Of a DNA stretch of 64,000 nt, positions 7,328 to 16,066 are shown piece by piece (positions within the stretch are counted from its first letter, which is position 1; every line of letters begins with the position of its first letter). The translations under genes were made by a program, and so were the position numbers. This stretch comes from Mycolicibacterium bacteremicum (GTDB lineage Bacteria > Actinomycetota > Actinomycetes > Mycobacteriales > Mycobacteriaceae). Below the pieces are notes generated by a model, which was given only the letters and a program-made list of their open reading frames with translations, was not told where the DNA came from and ran no database searches. Location of the stretch: assembly GCF_943913955.1 (NCBI RefSeq), contig NZ_CALUAE010000001.1, forward strand, positions 62,001-126,000. The letters are read 5' to 3'.

Positions 7328-8611
7328 TCAACCGGCGGCCGGGGTGAACTCGATGTGCAGCTCGGTGAGGCCGCGCAACAGGAACGTCGGCTCGTACACG
7401 TAGTTCCGTGCACCCGCCGCACCGTGTTTGCTCTCGTCGATGCTGATCTCGGACATCCGGTCCAACAGCCTGCGGACGGTGATCTGCCCTTCGACCCGCG
7501 CCAACGGCGCACCCGCACAGGTGTGGATTCCTCGGCCGAAGGCGATGTGCTCGCGGACATTCTTGCGTTCCGGCCGGAACTCGTGCGGATCCTCGAACTT
7601 GCGCGGATCTCTGTTCGCCGCGCCCAGGCACAACATCACGACGGTGCCGGCGGGCAGCGACACGCCGCCCAGCGTGGTGCTCTTGCGGACGAGCCGGAAG
7701 TCGACCTTGGTGGGCGAGTGCATCCGCACCGCTTCCTCGATGAACGTCGGGATGCGGCTCGGATCCTCGCGCAGCGCCTGTTGGAACTCCGGCCGGTCTC
7801 CGAGTGTCTGCACGGCGGCGGTCAACAGCTTGGTGACGGTCTCCTGCCCCGCGGCGAACAGGAAGGTCGCCGGTTTGACCAGTTCGATGAGTTCCGGGGT
7901 CGAACCGTCCGGGTAGAGCGCGGCGGCCATTCCGCTGAGCACATCGTCGCGCGGGTCGCGTCGACGTTCGGCGAGGTATCCGAGGAACTTGTCGTCGAGG
8001 TACTGCAGCGGATCCAGCCCCACGGGTTCACCGTCGAGCGCGCCCACCCTGTTGCCGTCGGGTCGTTCGGCGCCCAGGGCGGCCAGGAACTCGGGCCGAT
8101 CGCCCTCCGGTACACCGAGCAGGTCGATGATCGCCGACGTGGCGAAGGGTTTGGCGTACTCGGACAGGAATTCGCAGCGACCGCTGTCGATGAAATGGTC
8201 GATCTGACTGTCGACCAGCTTCCACATGAAGTCCTCGTTTTCCTTGAGGCGCCGCGGCGTGAGCAGCTTGCTCAGCAGCGAGCGCGCCTTCTCATGGGCG
8301 GGAGGATCCATCACCACCATGTGCTCGTGGATGGGGAAGAGGTGCCGGTGCTCCTCGATCTGGGCACTGATGTCGTCACCTTCCGGGGTGAACGGCAGGG
8401 GCGGGAACGGCCCACCGATCGCGTTCACCGCAGAGAACGAGTCGTGGTCCTTGAACGCGGCCATGACCTCCTGGTAGCCGGTGACGGCCACTACGCCGTA
8501 GTGCGGCTCCCTGGTCACCGGTCCCAACTCGCGCAGCCGATCCCAGTACTCGTAGGGTGACTGGCTGATGACCTGGTCGGAAAAGAAGTCCGCTTCGGCG
8601 AGATCGGTCAT
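7328..8611 (-). CDS. Cytochrome P450
   Basis: A 427-residue soluble bacterial P450. The I-helix motif AGQET is at about residue 252, the K-helix EAVR (ExxR) near 294, and the haem loop FGRGIHTCAG carries the axial Cys365. AAAGGA precedes the ATG at 8611, and the start overlaps the stop of the ferredoxin gene by four bases (ATGA), so electron donor and oxygenase are co-translated. Linkage to mycofactocin-type SDRs and aldehyde dehydrogenases suggests the first hydroxylation of a terpene- or alkane-like substrate. The exact CYP family cannot be assigned by eye. Confidence 0.9.
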   Translation of the reverse strand: MTDLAEADFFSDQVISQSPYEYWDRLRELGPVTREPHYGVVAVTGYQEVMAAFKDHDSFSAVNAIGGPFPPLPFTPEGDDISAQIEEHRHLFPIHEHMVVMDPPAHEKARSLLSKLLTPRRLKENEDFMWKLVDSQIDHFIDSGRCEFLSEYAKPFATSAIIDLLGVPEGDRPEFLAALGAERPDGNRVGALDGEPVGLDPLQYLDDKFLGYLAERRRDPRDDVLSGMAAALYPDGSTPELIELVKPATFLFAAGQETVTKLLTAAVQTLGDRPEFQQALREDPSRIPTFIEEAVRMHSPTKVDFRLVRKSTTLGGVSLPAGTVVMLCLGAANRDPRKFEDPHEFRPERKNVREHIAFGRGIHTCAGAPLARVEGQITVRRLLDRMSEISIDESKHGAAGARNYVYEPTFLLRGLTELHIEFTPAAG

Positions 8612-8832
8612 GGCTGAGTCCTTTCGAGTTCCTCGTCGCGGACGCTGATCGCCCCGCGCGGGCAGGCGTCGATGGCCGCACGGACGGCGGGCCACATGTC
8701 CGGACCCGGTTGCCTGGTGCATGACGCAACATCGTCGTCGCCCACATCGAAGACCTCGGGCGCCGTGTCGAGACACAATGCGTGCCCTTCGCACAGCTTC
8801 GGGTCGACGGCGACCATCTGTCGCAGGGACAT
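8608..8832 (-). CDS. Small ferredoxin, 3Fe-4S type, P450 redox partner
   Basis: A 74-residue ferredoxin. The cluster ligands follow the C-x-x-H-x-x-C pattern in LCEGHALC near residues 14-19, with a distal cysteine in DACPRGAI; the histidine replaces a fourth cysteine, as in single [3Fe-4S] ferredoxins that serve actinobacterial P450s. GGAGG precedes the ATG at 8832. It is the first gene of the two-gene unit with the P450, and its promoter region contains a CTGATCGATCGACCAG element shared with the SDR downstream. Confidence 0.88.
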   Translation of the reverse strand: MSLRQMVAVDPKLCEGHALCLDTAPEVFDVGDDDVASCTRQPGPDMWPAVRAAIDACPRGAISVRDEELERTQP

Positions 8833-8867
8833 GACGCACCTCCATCCGGGCCGATTCTGACACAGAA

Positions 8868-8883
8868 CTGATCGATCGACCAG
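8868..8883. promoter_or_regulatory. TetR operator copy A in the P450/TetR divergent promoter
   Basis: CTGATCGATCGACCAG differs at one base from the perfect 16-base palindrome at 9576-9591. It lies 36 bases upstream of the ferredoxin ATG and about 75 bases upstream of the TetR start, placed to control both. Confidence 0.65.
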
Positions 8884-8956
8884 ACTGTTAGAATGCCGCA
8901 TGCTTATCATGGGCCACCGGCGGCGGTCAACCATCCCGCGGCGTCGAGGCCGTTGA

Positions 8957-9535
8957 ATGGCCACGTCCAGCAAGCCGCGCTCGACAGACCCCGGCGCCCG
9001 CGAACGGTTGGTCGCGGCCACCGCCAAACTGATGCGTGAGGACGGGTATGCCGCGGCCACATCCCGGCGGGTCGCCGCCGAGGCCGGCGTCAAACAGGCA
9101 CTCGTCTACTACTACTTTCCGACCATGGACGACCTGTTCGTCGAGGTCCTGCGCAGTGGCGCCGACACCTCGCTGGCCAGTATGCGCGCCGCGCTCACCG
9201 ATGACGATCCGCTGCGCGCGTTATGGGTATTGAACAGCGATAACAGCTTGAGCATCCTGAGCACCGAGTTCATGGCGCTGGCCAACCACCGCAAGGTCAT
9301 CCGCACCGAACTGCGCGCCTACGCCGAACGGGTCCGCGATATCGAGACCGCCGCCGTCGCCGTCGCGCTGCGCGCCCGCGGCGTCGACATGGAGAAGTAC
9401 CCGCCGGTGGCGGTGTCGATGCTGATCGCCCAGATCGCCCGTAGCCTCTGCAACGAGGAGGCCGTCGGGGTGACGCTCGGCCACCAAGAGTTGCGCCGGC
9501 TCATCGAGGCCCACCTGGACACGCTCGCGAAATAG
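8957..9535 (+). CDS. TetR-family regulator of the P450/SDR island
   Basis: A 192-residue TetR protein. The DNA-binding domain at about residues 15-62 contains ERLVAATAKLMREDGYAAAT and the recognition helix region AGVKQALVYYYFPTMDDLF. The gene is divergent from the ferredoxin-P450 pair and followed by the SDR-aldehyde dehydrogenase pair. A 16-base palindrome occurs in both promoter regions, so this protein is the obvious candidate repressor of both arms. The start is uncertain: ATG 8957 lacks a strong ribosome site. Confidence 0.83.
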   Translation: MATSSKPRSTDPGARERLVAATAKLMREDGYAAATSRRVAAEAGVKQALVYYYFPTMDDLFVEVLRSGADTSLASMRAALTDDDPLRALWVLNSDNSLSILSTEFMALANHRKVIRTELRAYAERVRDIETAAVAVALRARGVDMEKYPPVAVSMLIAQIARSLCNEEAVGVTLGHQELRRLIEAHLDTLAK

Positions 9536-9544
9536 GCCCGAGGG

Positions 9545-9574
9545 TTGACACCCGGGTCGCTTCGGGCCTAGCTT
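9545..9574 (+). promoter_or_regulatory. Putative promoter of the SDR-aldehyde dehydrogenase unit
   Basis: TTGACA at 9545-9550 is followed after 18 bases by TAGCTT (9569-9574), a fair sigma-A match. The 16-base operator at 9576-9591 begins right after the -10 box and would cover the transcription start. Confidence 0.55.
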
Positions 9575-9575
9575 C

Positions 9576-9591
9576 CTGATCGATCGATCAG
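9576..9591. promoter_or_regulatory. TetR operator copy B: perfect palindrome CTGATCGATCGATCAG
   Basis: A perfect 16-base palindrome between the TetR stop and the SDR start. Its near-identical copy is at 8868-8883. Position just after a -10 element suggests direct repression of the SDR operon. Confidence 0.7.
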
Positions 9592-9622
9592 TAATTGGTG
9601 GGCAATCAGAATGAGGTGGATC

Positions 9623-10462
9623 GTGACAGGACGGGTAGCGGGCAAGGTCGCCTTCGTCACCGGCGCGGCGCGCGGACAGGGACGCAGTCACGCGGTGCGG
9701 CTGGCCGAGGAGGGTGCCGACATCATCGCGGTCGATATTTGCGGCCCGATCGCCCCGGACGCCCAGATAGCGCCGTCCACCCCGGATGATCTGGCCGAGA
9801 CCGCAGATCTGGTCAAGGGACTCAATCGGCGCATCGTCACCGCCGAGGTCGACGTCCGCGACTTCGATGCGCTCACGGCGGCCGTGGACAGCGGGGTCGA
9901 GCAACTGGGTCGGTTGGACATCATCGTGGCCAATGCCGGCATCGGCAACGGCGGGCAGACACTGGACAAGACCGCCCAGGACGACTGGGACGACATGATC
10001 GGCATCAACCTGTCGGGCGTCTGGAAGACGGTGAAAGCAGCGGTTCCCCATCTGATCTCAGGAGGTCAGGGTGGATCGATCGTGCTGACCAGCTCCGTCG
10101 GTGGGCTGAAGGCCTATCCGAACACCGGGCACTACATCGCGGCCAAGCACGGCGTGATCGGTCTGATGCGAACCTTCGCGGTCGAACTCGGCCAGCACTT
10201 CATCCGGGTCAACGCGGTGTGCCCGACCAACGTCAACACCCCGATGTTCATGAACGAGGGCACCATGCGCCTGTTCCGGCCGGACCTGGAGAACCCGGGT
10301 CCCGACGATATGAAGGTCGTGGCACAGATGATGCACGTCCTGCCGATCGGCTGGGTCGAACCCGTCGACATCAGCAACGCCGTGCTGTTCCTCGCGTCCG
10401 ACGAATCACGCTACGTCACCGGACTTCCCGTCACCGTCGACGCAGGAAGCATGCTCAAGTAA
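9623..10462 (+). CDS. SDR of the mycofactocin-coupled type (alcohol dehydrogenase)
   Basis: A 279-residue SDR. The N-terminus GKVAFVTGAARGQGRSHAVR followed by LAEEGADIIAVDIC is the hallmark of the carveol-dehydrogenase-like subfamily that holds a non-exchangeable NAD and recycles through mycofactocin. Catalytic residues are in SSVGG and YIAAKHG. The GTG at 9623 is chosen because GAGGTGG at 9613-9619 is its ribosome site; an ATG at 9611 overlaps that site. It precedes an aldehyde dehydrogenase by 37 bases, a natural alcohol-to-acid pair. Confidence 0.85.
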   Translation: MTGRVAGKVAFVTGAARGQGRSHAVRLAEEGADIIAVDICGPIAPDAQIAPSTPDDLAETADLVKGLNRRIVTAEVDVRDFDALTAAVDSGVEQLGRLDIIVANAGIGNGGQTLDKTAQDDWDDMIGINLSGVWKTVKAAVPHLISGGQGGSIVLTSSVGGLKAYPNTGHYIAAKHGVIGLMRTFAVELGQHFIRVNAVCPTNVNTPMFMNEGTMRLFRPDLENPGPDDMKVVAQMMHVLPIGWVEPVDISNAVLFLASDESRYVTGLPVTVDAGSMLK

Positions 10463-10499
10463 GCGCCAGATCACAAGCCGAAAGAACAGGTTCGCCTGC

Positions 10500-11954
10500 A
10501 TGACATTTCAGGCAGTACTCGACGAGATCTCGCAGCGCCCGGGCACCGGCGAGACGATTACCATCGTCGACCCGGTCACCGAGGAAGCGGTGGGAGAATT
10601 CACCGACGGCGGGGCCACGGCGGTGCACGCAGCCGTGGAGCGGGCCCGCGCGAGTTTCGAAAGCGCAGTGTGGCAGGGTCTTCCCGGTACCGAACGGGCC
10701 AAGATTCTGTGGCGAGTCGCCGACCTCATCGACGAGAATGCCGATTTGCTCGCCGAGATCGACTCTCGCAACACCGGTATGCCACTCATGCAGGCGCGTG
10801 CCATCATGGGAACCAGCGCTGAAATCTTCCGCTACTACGGCGGCTGGTGCACCAAACTGAACGGTATCGCACACGATGTGCAACAGACCGGTGGTATCAC
10901 CGGTGCCTTTTCCAACATGCACGGTTACACCCTCAAGCAACCCTACGGCGTTGTGGGCCTGATCTTCCCGTGGAACGGACCGGTCTTCAACGCCTGCACC
11001 AAGCTGGCGCCGGCCTTGGCCGCAGGGTGTAGCAGCGTTGTCAAGCCGGCCGAGGAGACGCCGCTGTCCGCGCTGGTGATCGACAAGCTGCTCACGCAGG
11101 CGGGCGTGCCCGACGGGGTGGTCAACCTCGTCACCGGTTACGGGCACACCGCCGGGGCGGCGATATGTGAGCATCCGGATATCGAGAAGGTGGCGTTCAC
11201 CGGTTCGACGGAGGTCGGCAAACGGATCGTGCAGGCATCCAGCGGAAACCTCAAGCGGGTGGCGCTCGAGCTCGGCGGCAAGTCACCGGTGTTGATCTAC
11301 GATGATGCCGACCTCGACACCGCGATCCTGATGGCGGCGATGGGCATCTTCATCCACTCCGGCCAGGGCTGCATCAGCGGCTCCCGGATCTTCGTACACC
11401 GCAGCGTGTACGGCAGGGTCCTGGAAGGCATTGCAGGCCTGGCCAACACTCTCAAACTCGGTGGCCCCGACGAAACCGATGCGATGATCGGGCCGTTGAT
11501 CAGCCAGAAACAGTTGAGCCGCGTGATGGGTTTCATCGATGAGGGCAGGCAAGCCGGGGTCGAGGTGGTGGCCGGCGGGCACCGACTCGATCGACCGGGA
11601 TATTTCGTCCACCCGACTGTGCTGACCGACGTCGATCCATCCATGCGGCTCTACCAGCAGGAGATCTTCGGACCCGTCGTACCGATCCTCCCGTTCGACG
11701 AGGATGATGAGGTCGTGGCACTGGCCAACAACTCGGACTACGGCCTGGCTGCCACCGTGTGGACAAAAGACGTCGGTCGCGCGCATCGGCTCGCCAAACG
11801 TCTGGAGTCCGGGACCGTGACCGTCAACTGCCAGATGGTGTTCGACCATTCGATGCCCTTCGGCGGCTGGAAGCAGTCCGGTTGGGGTTATGAGTGGGCG
11901 CGCGACGGGGTCGAGGCCTTCCTCAAGACCAAGAGCGTCTACGTGCAACTCTGA
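10500..11954 (+). CDS. NAD(P)-dependent aldehyde dehydrogenase
   Basis: A 484-residue aldehyde dehydrogenase of normal length. The general base Glu257 is in ALELGGK, the catalytic Cys291 in GQGCISGSR, the cofactor loop reads FTGSTEVGK, and PWNGP marks the nucleotide pocket. It follows the mycofactocin-type SDR and would take the aldehyde made from that alcohol to a carboxylic acid. A convergent, frameshifted paralogue lies just downstream. Confidence 0.9.
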   Translation: MTFQAVLDEISQRPGTGETITIVDPVTEEAVGEFTDGGATAVHAAVERARASFESAVWQGLPGTERAKILWRVADLIDENADLLAEIDSRNTGMPLMQARAIMGTSAEIFRYYGGWCTKLNGIAHDVQQTGGITGAFSNMHGYTLKQPYGVVGLIFPWNGPVFNACTKLAPALAAGCSSVVKPAEETPLSALVIDKLLTQAGVPDGVVNLVTGYGHTAGAAICEHPDIEKVAFTGSTEVGKRIVQASSGNLKRVALELGGKSPVLIYDDADLDTAILMAAMGIFIHSGQGCISGSRIFVHRSVYGRVLEGIAGLANTLKLGGPDETDAMIGPLISQKQLSRVMGFIDEGRQAGVEVVAGGHRLDRPGYFVHPTVLTDVDPSMRLYQQEIFGPVVPILPFDEDDEVVALANNSDYGLAATVWTKDVGRAHRLAKRLESGTVTVNCQMVFDHSMPFGGWKQSGWGYEWARDGVEAFLKTKSVYVQL

Positions 11955-12060
11955 GGGTCGTCAGTTCCGAGGCATCTTCGGACCATGTTGCACTGGCTCT
12001 GGAAGAATGCTTGTGCCAAAACGGTTTTCGGTGCTACCGCATCGAATCCATGAAACGCCC

Positions 12061-13525
12061 TCAGCTCAGATCGATACGAATGTTCTTCACCTGCTGGAAC
12101 TCCCGAAGCCCCTCCAGGCCCCCGGTGCGCCCGGACCCGCTCTGCTTGTAGCCGCCGTAAGGTCCCTGCGGAGAGATTCTGCTGCCCTGGTTGACCCACA
12201 CCGATCCGGACTGCAGTTGACGAGCGACGGTGTGAGCGCGCGTGAGATCCCTGGTGTGGATGAAGGCGTTCAGACCATACGCTGTGTCGTTCGCGATGCG
12301 CACCGCCTCGCGGTCCTCGGCGAAACGAATCAGCGATACCACTGGTCCGAAGGTCTCGGTCTGCGCGAGTGTCGAGTTGTTGTCCACGTCGCCGAGCACG
12401 GTTGGTTCGACGAAGTAGCCCCGAGCCAGGGCGCCATCGGCGAGTCTGCCCCCGCCGACCAGGAGGCGACCACTCCCCCGGTCGACAGCGTCACCGACGA
12501 CTCCGAGGATGCGGGCCGCCGCGGCCTCGGAGATGACCGGACCGAAGCTGGTGGTCGGGTCCAACGGGTCGCCGACCCGTGCCGCAGAGATCACCGCCAG
12601 AAATCGTTCGACGAAGGCGTCGTAGACGGCATCGTGCACGAGAATCCTGCTCGCACAAGCACAACTCTGGCCGGACTGCATCAACGGACCCTGATGGGCC
12701 GACCGCGCGGCAGCCGCGTCGAGGTCGGCATCATCGAAGATGATGTTGGCCGATTTGCCACCCAGTTCGGTCACCACCGGAGTCAGGTTGTCCGCCGCGG
12801 CCCGCAGGATGTGACGCGCGGTGTTCCCCGCCGCCGGTGAAGTGGATCTTGCCGAGGCCCGCATGCCGCACCAGGGCATCCCCGCCATCGGCGGTGGCCG
12901 GCAGGATGTTGACCAGACCAGGCGGCAGCCCCGCCTCCAGACAGAGCTCACCGAACCGCAGAGCGGCCAACGGGGCGAGCTCGGATGGCTTGAACAGCAC
13001 TGCGTTCCCGGCGGCCAAGGCGGGTGCGACGCATGCCGCGGCCACGACGAGCGATCCGTTCCACGGGGCGATGACCCCGACCACCCCGTAGGGTTCACGC
13101 TCGATGAAATTGAGATCGGTACTGCCACTGACCGGGGTACTCGACCCGTGCGGCTTGTCGACATACCCGGCGAAATGCCGGAGGAACTGGTCCAGCATGA
13201 CAGCGTTGCCGGCATACGAGATCGGCACGCCGTAGTCGCGGGTGTTGAGTTCAGCCAATTCACCCAGATGCGCCCGCACCACGTCGGCCAGGTCGAGGAG
13301 CGTGTCGCGACGTTGATCGACCGTCAGTCCGTTCCATTCCCGCTGCGCCTCCGCCGCCACCGATACCGACAGATCCACCTCGGTGGCACCGGCCAGGGCG
13401 ACAGTCGCATTGGCCTCACCGGTGGCCGGGAAGATATGCCGGTGCGCGCCCGCCGACGTCCTGGTGGGCCGGTCGGTACCGATGAGCAGGCCAATGGGAT
13501 CGCGACCGACGACAGCGGTCGTCAC
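12061..13525 (-). pseudogene. Aldehyde dehydrogenase split by a one-base frameshift
   Basis: Two reading frames together make one aldehyde dehydrogenase. Upstream, residues up to GLGKIHFTGG are read in one frame from the GTG at 13525. Downstream, NTARHILRAAADNL, TELGGKSAN and the catalytic-cysteine region GQSCACASR are in the next frame. The switch falls at the run of four C (four G on the coding strand) at 12826-12829, and the total length of 1465 bases is one more than a multiple of three, so a single extra G explains it. Corrected, it would encode 487 residues. The GTG start overlaps the upstream stop (GTGA). Real decay or a sequencing/assembly error cannot be told apart here. Confidence 0.8.
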
Positions 13526-14334
13526 GGGTTCGACGCTCCGTCCTGCGCCCATTCCTCGGTCACCCGCACCTTCTGCTCGGCGATCACCTGGTTGAGGTGC
13601 GACCCTTTCGGCCATCCGTAATGCGCGGCGAAATGTAATGCTAGCTCGTCCATCTCGTCGAAGGAGATGTCGCGGCTCTTCAGCGCCGCGTAGACGTGAC
13701 TGAGGATCGGATACGGGGAATCCTGGAAGGCGACGCAGGCGACCGTGATCAAGCGTCGTTCCTTCATACCGAGCCCCGGCCGCAGCCACATCTCTCCGAA
13801 GACGAAGTTGAGGATGCCGGCCCCTTGGAACGGGTTGTCCCGCTGCGGTGCGTAGGGCAGGCAGTTGATGTCCTTGAACGACTGCTCGCCGACGGCGAGT
13901 CGCGCTTCGGGATCGCTGGGCGTGCGCAACGGCAGCAGCGGCACCGGCGGCGGCACCGGACGACCCTTCTCATGGTGGATGCGCTCCCACTGCTCGTCGA
14001 CGACCATGTTGAATCGCGAGGCCTTCGGCCAACCGGCATACACGGCGAAATGCAGTACGGTTTCCTGCATCTCGACGATGCTGAGATCGCCGCTGTTGAG
14101 GGCGGCATATACGTGGTCACGCATCGGCCCCTCGGAGTCCGCCGCAGCCACGCACGGGAGGGTGACGAACCTGCGCTCCCGACGGGTCAGGCCGGGCCGT
14201 TGCCACACCTCCGCGAAGACGAAGTCGAGCAGATGATGGGTGGCCGGAGACGAGTCGGCCGGCGCGGGCACCGTCATGATGTCGGCATACGCGTGTCGGC
14301 CGCGCTCCAGGCGATCTGCGGCAAGAGCAGTCAT
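13522..14334 (-). CDS. Tandem carboxymuconolactone-decarboxylase-like (CMD/AhpD fold) protein
   Basis: A 270-residue protein with two similar halves (about residues 20-110 and 160-255). Each half has the pattern LDFVFAEVWQRPGLTRRERR or LNFVFGEMWLRPGLGMKERR, then an HVYAAL helix and LHFA..YGWPK. No CxxC pair is visible, so an AhpD-like redox role is unlikely and decarboxylase/lactone-type chemistry or a structural role is possible. The ATG at 14334 follows AAGGA. It sits between the SDR pair and the frameshifted aldehyde dehydrogenase in a leftward operon, suggesting the same catabolic route. Confidence 0.75.
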   Translation of the reverse strand: MTALAADRLERGRHAYADIMTVPAPADSSPATHHLLDFVFAEVWQRPGLTRRERRFVTLPCVAAADSEGPMRDHVYAALNSGDLSIVEMQETVLHFAVYAGWPKASRFNMVVDEQWERIHHEKGRPVPPPVPLLPLRTPSDPEARLAVGEQSFKDINCLPYAPQRDNPFQGAGILNFVFGEMWLRPGLGMKERRLITVACVAFQDSPYPILSHVYAALKSRDISFDEMDELALHFAAHYGWPKGSHLNQVIAEQKVRVTEEWAQDGASNP

Positions 14335-14356
14335 GTCGGGTCCTTCGTGGCGGGGA

Positions 14357-15160
14357 TCATCGGATGGTGACGCCGGCATCGACCTTGAACTCCAGACCGG
14401 TGACATAGCGAGCTTCATCGGAGATCAGGAACAGCACGGCATTGCTGATATCGACCGCCTCGGCCATGACGATCGGTAGGGCGTTCTGGAAGACCGGGCC
14501 CAGGTCGCTACGGGTGTCATGCAGCAACTGGTGCAGGGCCGCCGGTTGCATACCGGTCGGCACCCCGGTCGGATGCACCGTGTTGACCCGAATGTTGACC
14601 GCGGCAAGCTCATTGGCCAACGCCTTGCTCAGGCCGACGACACCGGCCTTGGAGGCCGTGTACGGCGTGTGCAGCGGCGAACCCTTTATGCCGGCCGCCG
14701 AACTGATGTTGACCAGGCTGCCACCGCGGTCCACGAGGTGCGGAATCGCCGCCCGGCAGGTGTTCCACGTCCCGATGAGGTTCACGTCGACGACCGTGCG
14801 CCACTGCTGCGAGGTGGTGGTGTCCCAGGTTCCGCCGGTCAGTACGCCGGCGTTCGCGACAGCCGCGTCGAGACCACCGAGCTGGTCGACACCGTCGTCA
14901 ACAGCAGCGGTCAGTGCCTGGTCATCGCGCACGTCGACCACCCGCGTGACGGCCCGGCGACCGTGTTGGCGCACCAGGGCCGCTGTTTCCTCGAGTTCGT
15001 CGATCGTGGCGAGTGGATACTCGACCTCGGGCAGGGATTCGCAGATGTCGACCAGGATGAGGTCGGCGCCCTCCTGCGCCAGTCGCACCGCGTGACTGCG
15101 CCCCATACCCCTGGCGGCGCCCGTGATGAGAACCCGTTTGCCCGCGACGCGCCCGCTCAT
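14357..15160 (-). CDS. SDR of the mycofactocin-coupled type (second in island)
   Basis: A 267-residue SDR starting MSGRVAGKRVLITGAARGMG followed by RSHAVRLAQEGADL and VDIC, the same subfamily signature as its neighbours. The active site is in NISSAAG and YTASKAG. The ATG at 15160 overlaps the stop of the upstream SDR by four bases (ATGA at 15157-15160). It probably oxidises a secondary or primary alcohol; having two paralogues in tandem suggests different stereoisomers or successive steps. Confidence 0.85.
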   Translation of the reverse strand: MSGRVAGKRVLITGAARGMGRSHAVRLAQEGADLILVDICESLPEVEYPLATIDELEETAALVRQHGRRAVTRVVDVRDDQALTAAVDDGVDQLGGLDAAVANAGVLTGGTWDTTTSQQWRTVVDVNLIGTWNTCRAAIPHLVDRGGSLVNISSAAGIKGSPLHTPYTASKAGVVGLSKALANELAAVNIRVNTVHPTGVPTGMQPAALHQLLHDTRSDLGPVFQNALPIVMAEAVDISNAVLFLISDEARYVTGLEFKVDAGVTIR

Positions 15161-15987
15161 AGCTTGTTGCAGAATCCGGCGTCGACCGGGAACGTGACCC
15201 CGGTGACGTACTTGGCCTGATCGGAGACCAGATACGAGACCGCGGCGCTGATGTCCTCGGGTTCGAGCAGGGAGACCGGCATCGGATTCTGCAGGTGTGG
15301 CCCGCCGTCGGGGTAGGCCTCCAGGAAAGCCGTCATGGCCGGGTTGGTCGCCATCATGGTGTTGACCGCGGTGGGATGCACAGTGTTCACCCGGATATTC
15401 TGCGGTGCAAGCGCATTCGCGAGCGTTCGCATCAAGCCGACAATGCCGTGCTTGGATGCCGCATAGCCCAGACCGCCACCCTGTGAGCCCCCGAAACCCT
15501 TCAGTCCCGCGGTCGAGCTGGTGAACACGATGGCGCCACCGCGACCTCCGGCGATCAGATGCGGGATCGCCGCCTTCGCGGTGTGGAACGACCCGACCAG
15601 GTTGACGTCGATGACCGCAGTCCACATCTCGAGGTCCTCTTCGGTGCTGACTTCGCGAAAAGCGGTGGGTGCGATACCCGCATTGGCCAGCACGATGTCC
15701 AGCCGACCGAAATGGTCGACTCCGGAGTCCAGCGCGGACTTGAGCGCGCTGAAGTCTCGGACGTCGGCTACGGTCCCGACCATCTTGCCGCCGGCCGACT
15801 CGACGAGGGCGACGGTCTCGTCCAGCTCCTGGCGAGAGGCCATCGGGTACCCGTTGGCGTCGATGTCGGCGCAGATGTCGACGCCGATGATGTCGGCGCC
15901 CTCGGAGGCGAGGCGGACTGCGTGACTGCGACCCTGACCACGCGCCACGCCCGTGATGAAGGCGACTCTGCCATCCAGTGAACCCAT
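15157..15987 (-). CDS. SDR of the mycofactocin-coupled type (third in island)
   Basis: A 276-residue SDR, N-terminus GRVAFITGVARGQGRSHAVR followed by LASEGADIIGVDICAD, closely like the SDR at 9623. Catalytic serine, tyrosine and lysine are in TSSTAG and YAASKHG. GAGGAGCA precedes the ATG at 15987. It is the first gene of the leftward operon SDR-SDR-CMD-aldehyde dehydrogenase and is read from a promoter region carrying two TetR-type inverted repeats. Confidence 0.85.
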   Translation of the reverse strand: MGSLDGRVAFITGVARGQGRSHAVRLASEGADIIGVDICADIDANGYPMASRQELDETVALVESAGGKMVGTVADVRDFSALKSALDSGVDHFGRLDIVLANAGIAPTAFREVSTEEDLEMWTAVIDVNLVGSFHTAKAAIPHLIAGGRGGAIVFTSSTAGLKGFGGSQGGGLGYAASKHGIVGLMRTLANALAPQNIRVNTVHPTAVNTMMATNPAMTAFLEAYPDGGPHLQNPMPVSLLEPEDISAAVSYLVSDQAKYVTGVTFPVDAGFCNKL

Positions 15988-16009
15988 TGCTCCTCGCTTC
16001 GCGTCCGTA

Positions 16010-16049
16010 GAGTAACCGTGTTACTGCGGGTACGGTAACGTGGTTACTC
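16010..16049. promoter_or_regulatory. Tandem TetR-type operators in SDR/TetR divergent promoter
   Basis: Two short inverted repeats lie 23 bases apart: AGTAACCGTGTTACT (16011-16025) and GTAACGTGGTTAC (16035-16047). The whole 40 bases also form a larger imperfect inverted repeat with outer arms GAGTAACC and GGTTACTC. The element fills most of the gap between the SDR start and the TetR start, so the TetR protein at 16067 probably binds here. Confidence 0.7.
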
Positions 16050-16066
16050 CCGGAAAGGCAAGGGTT

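Noticed and set aside
13526..13789. N-terminal extension of the first half of the frameshifted aldehyde dehydrogenase
   Set aside because: The extra residues are antisense/out-of-frame sequence of the CMD gene; the GTGA overlap at 13522-13525 marks the real start.
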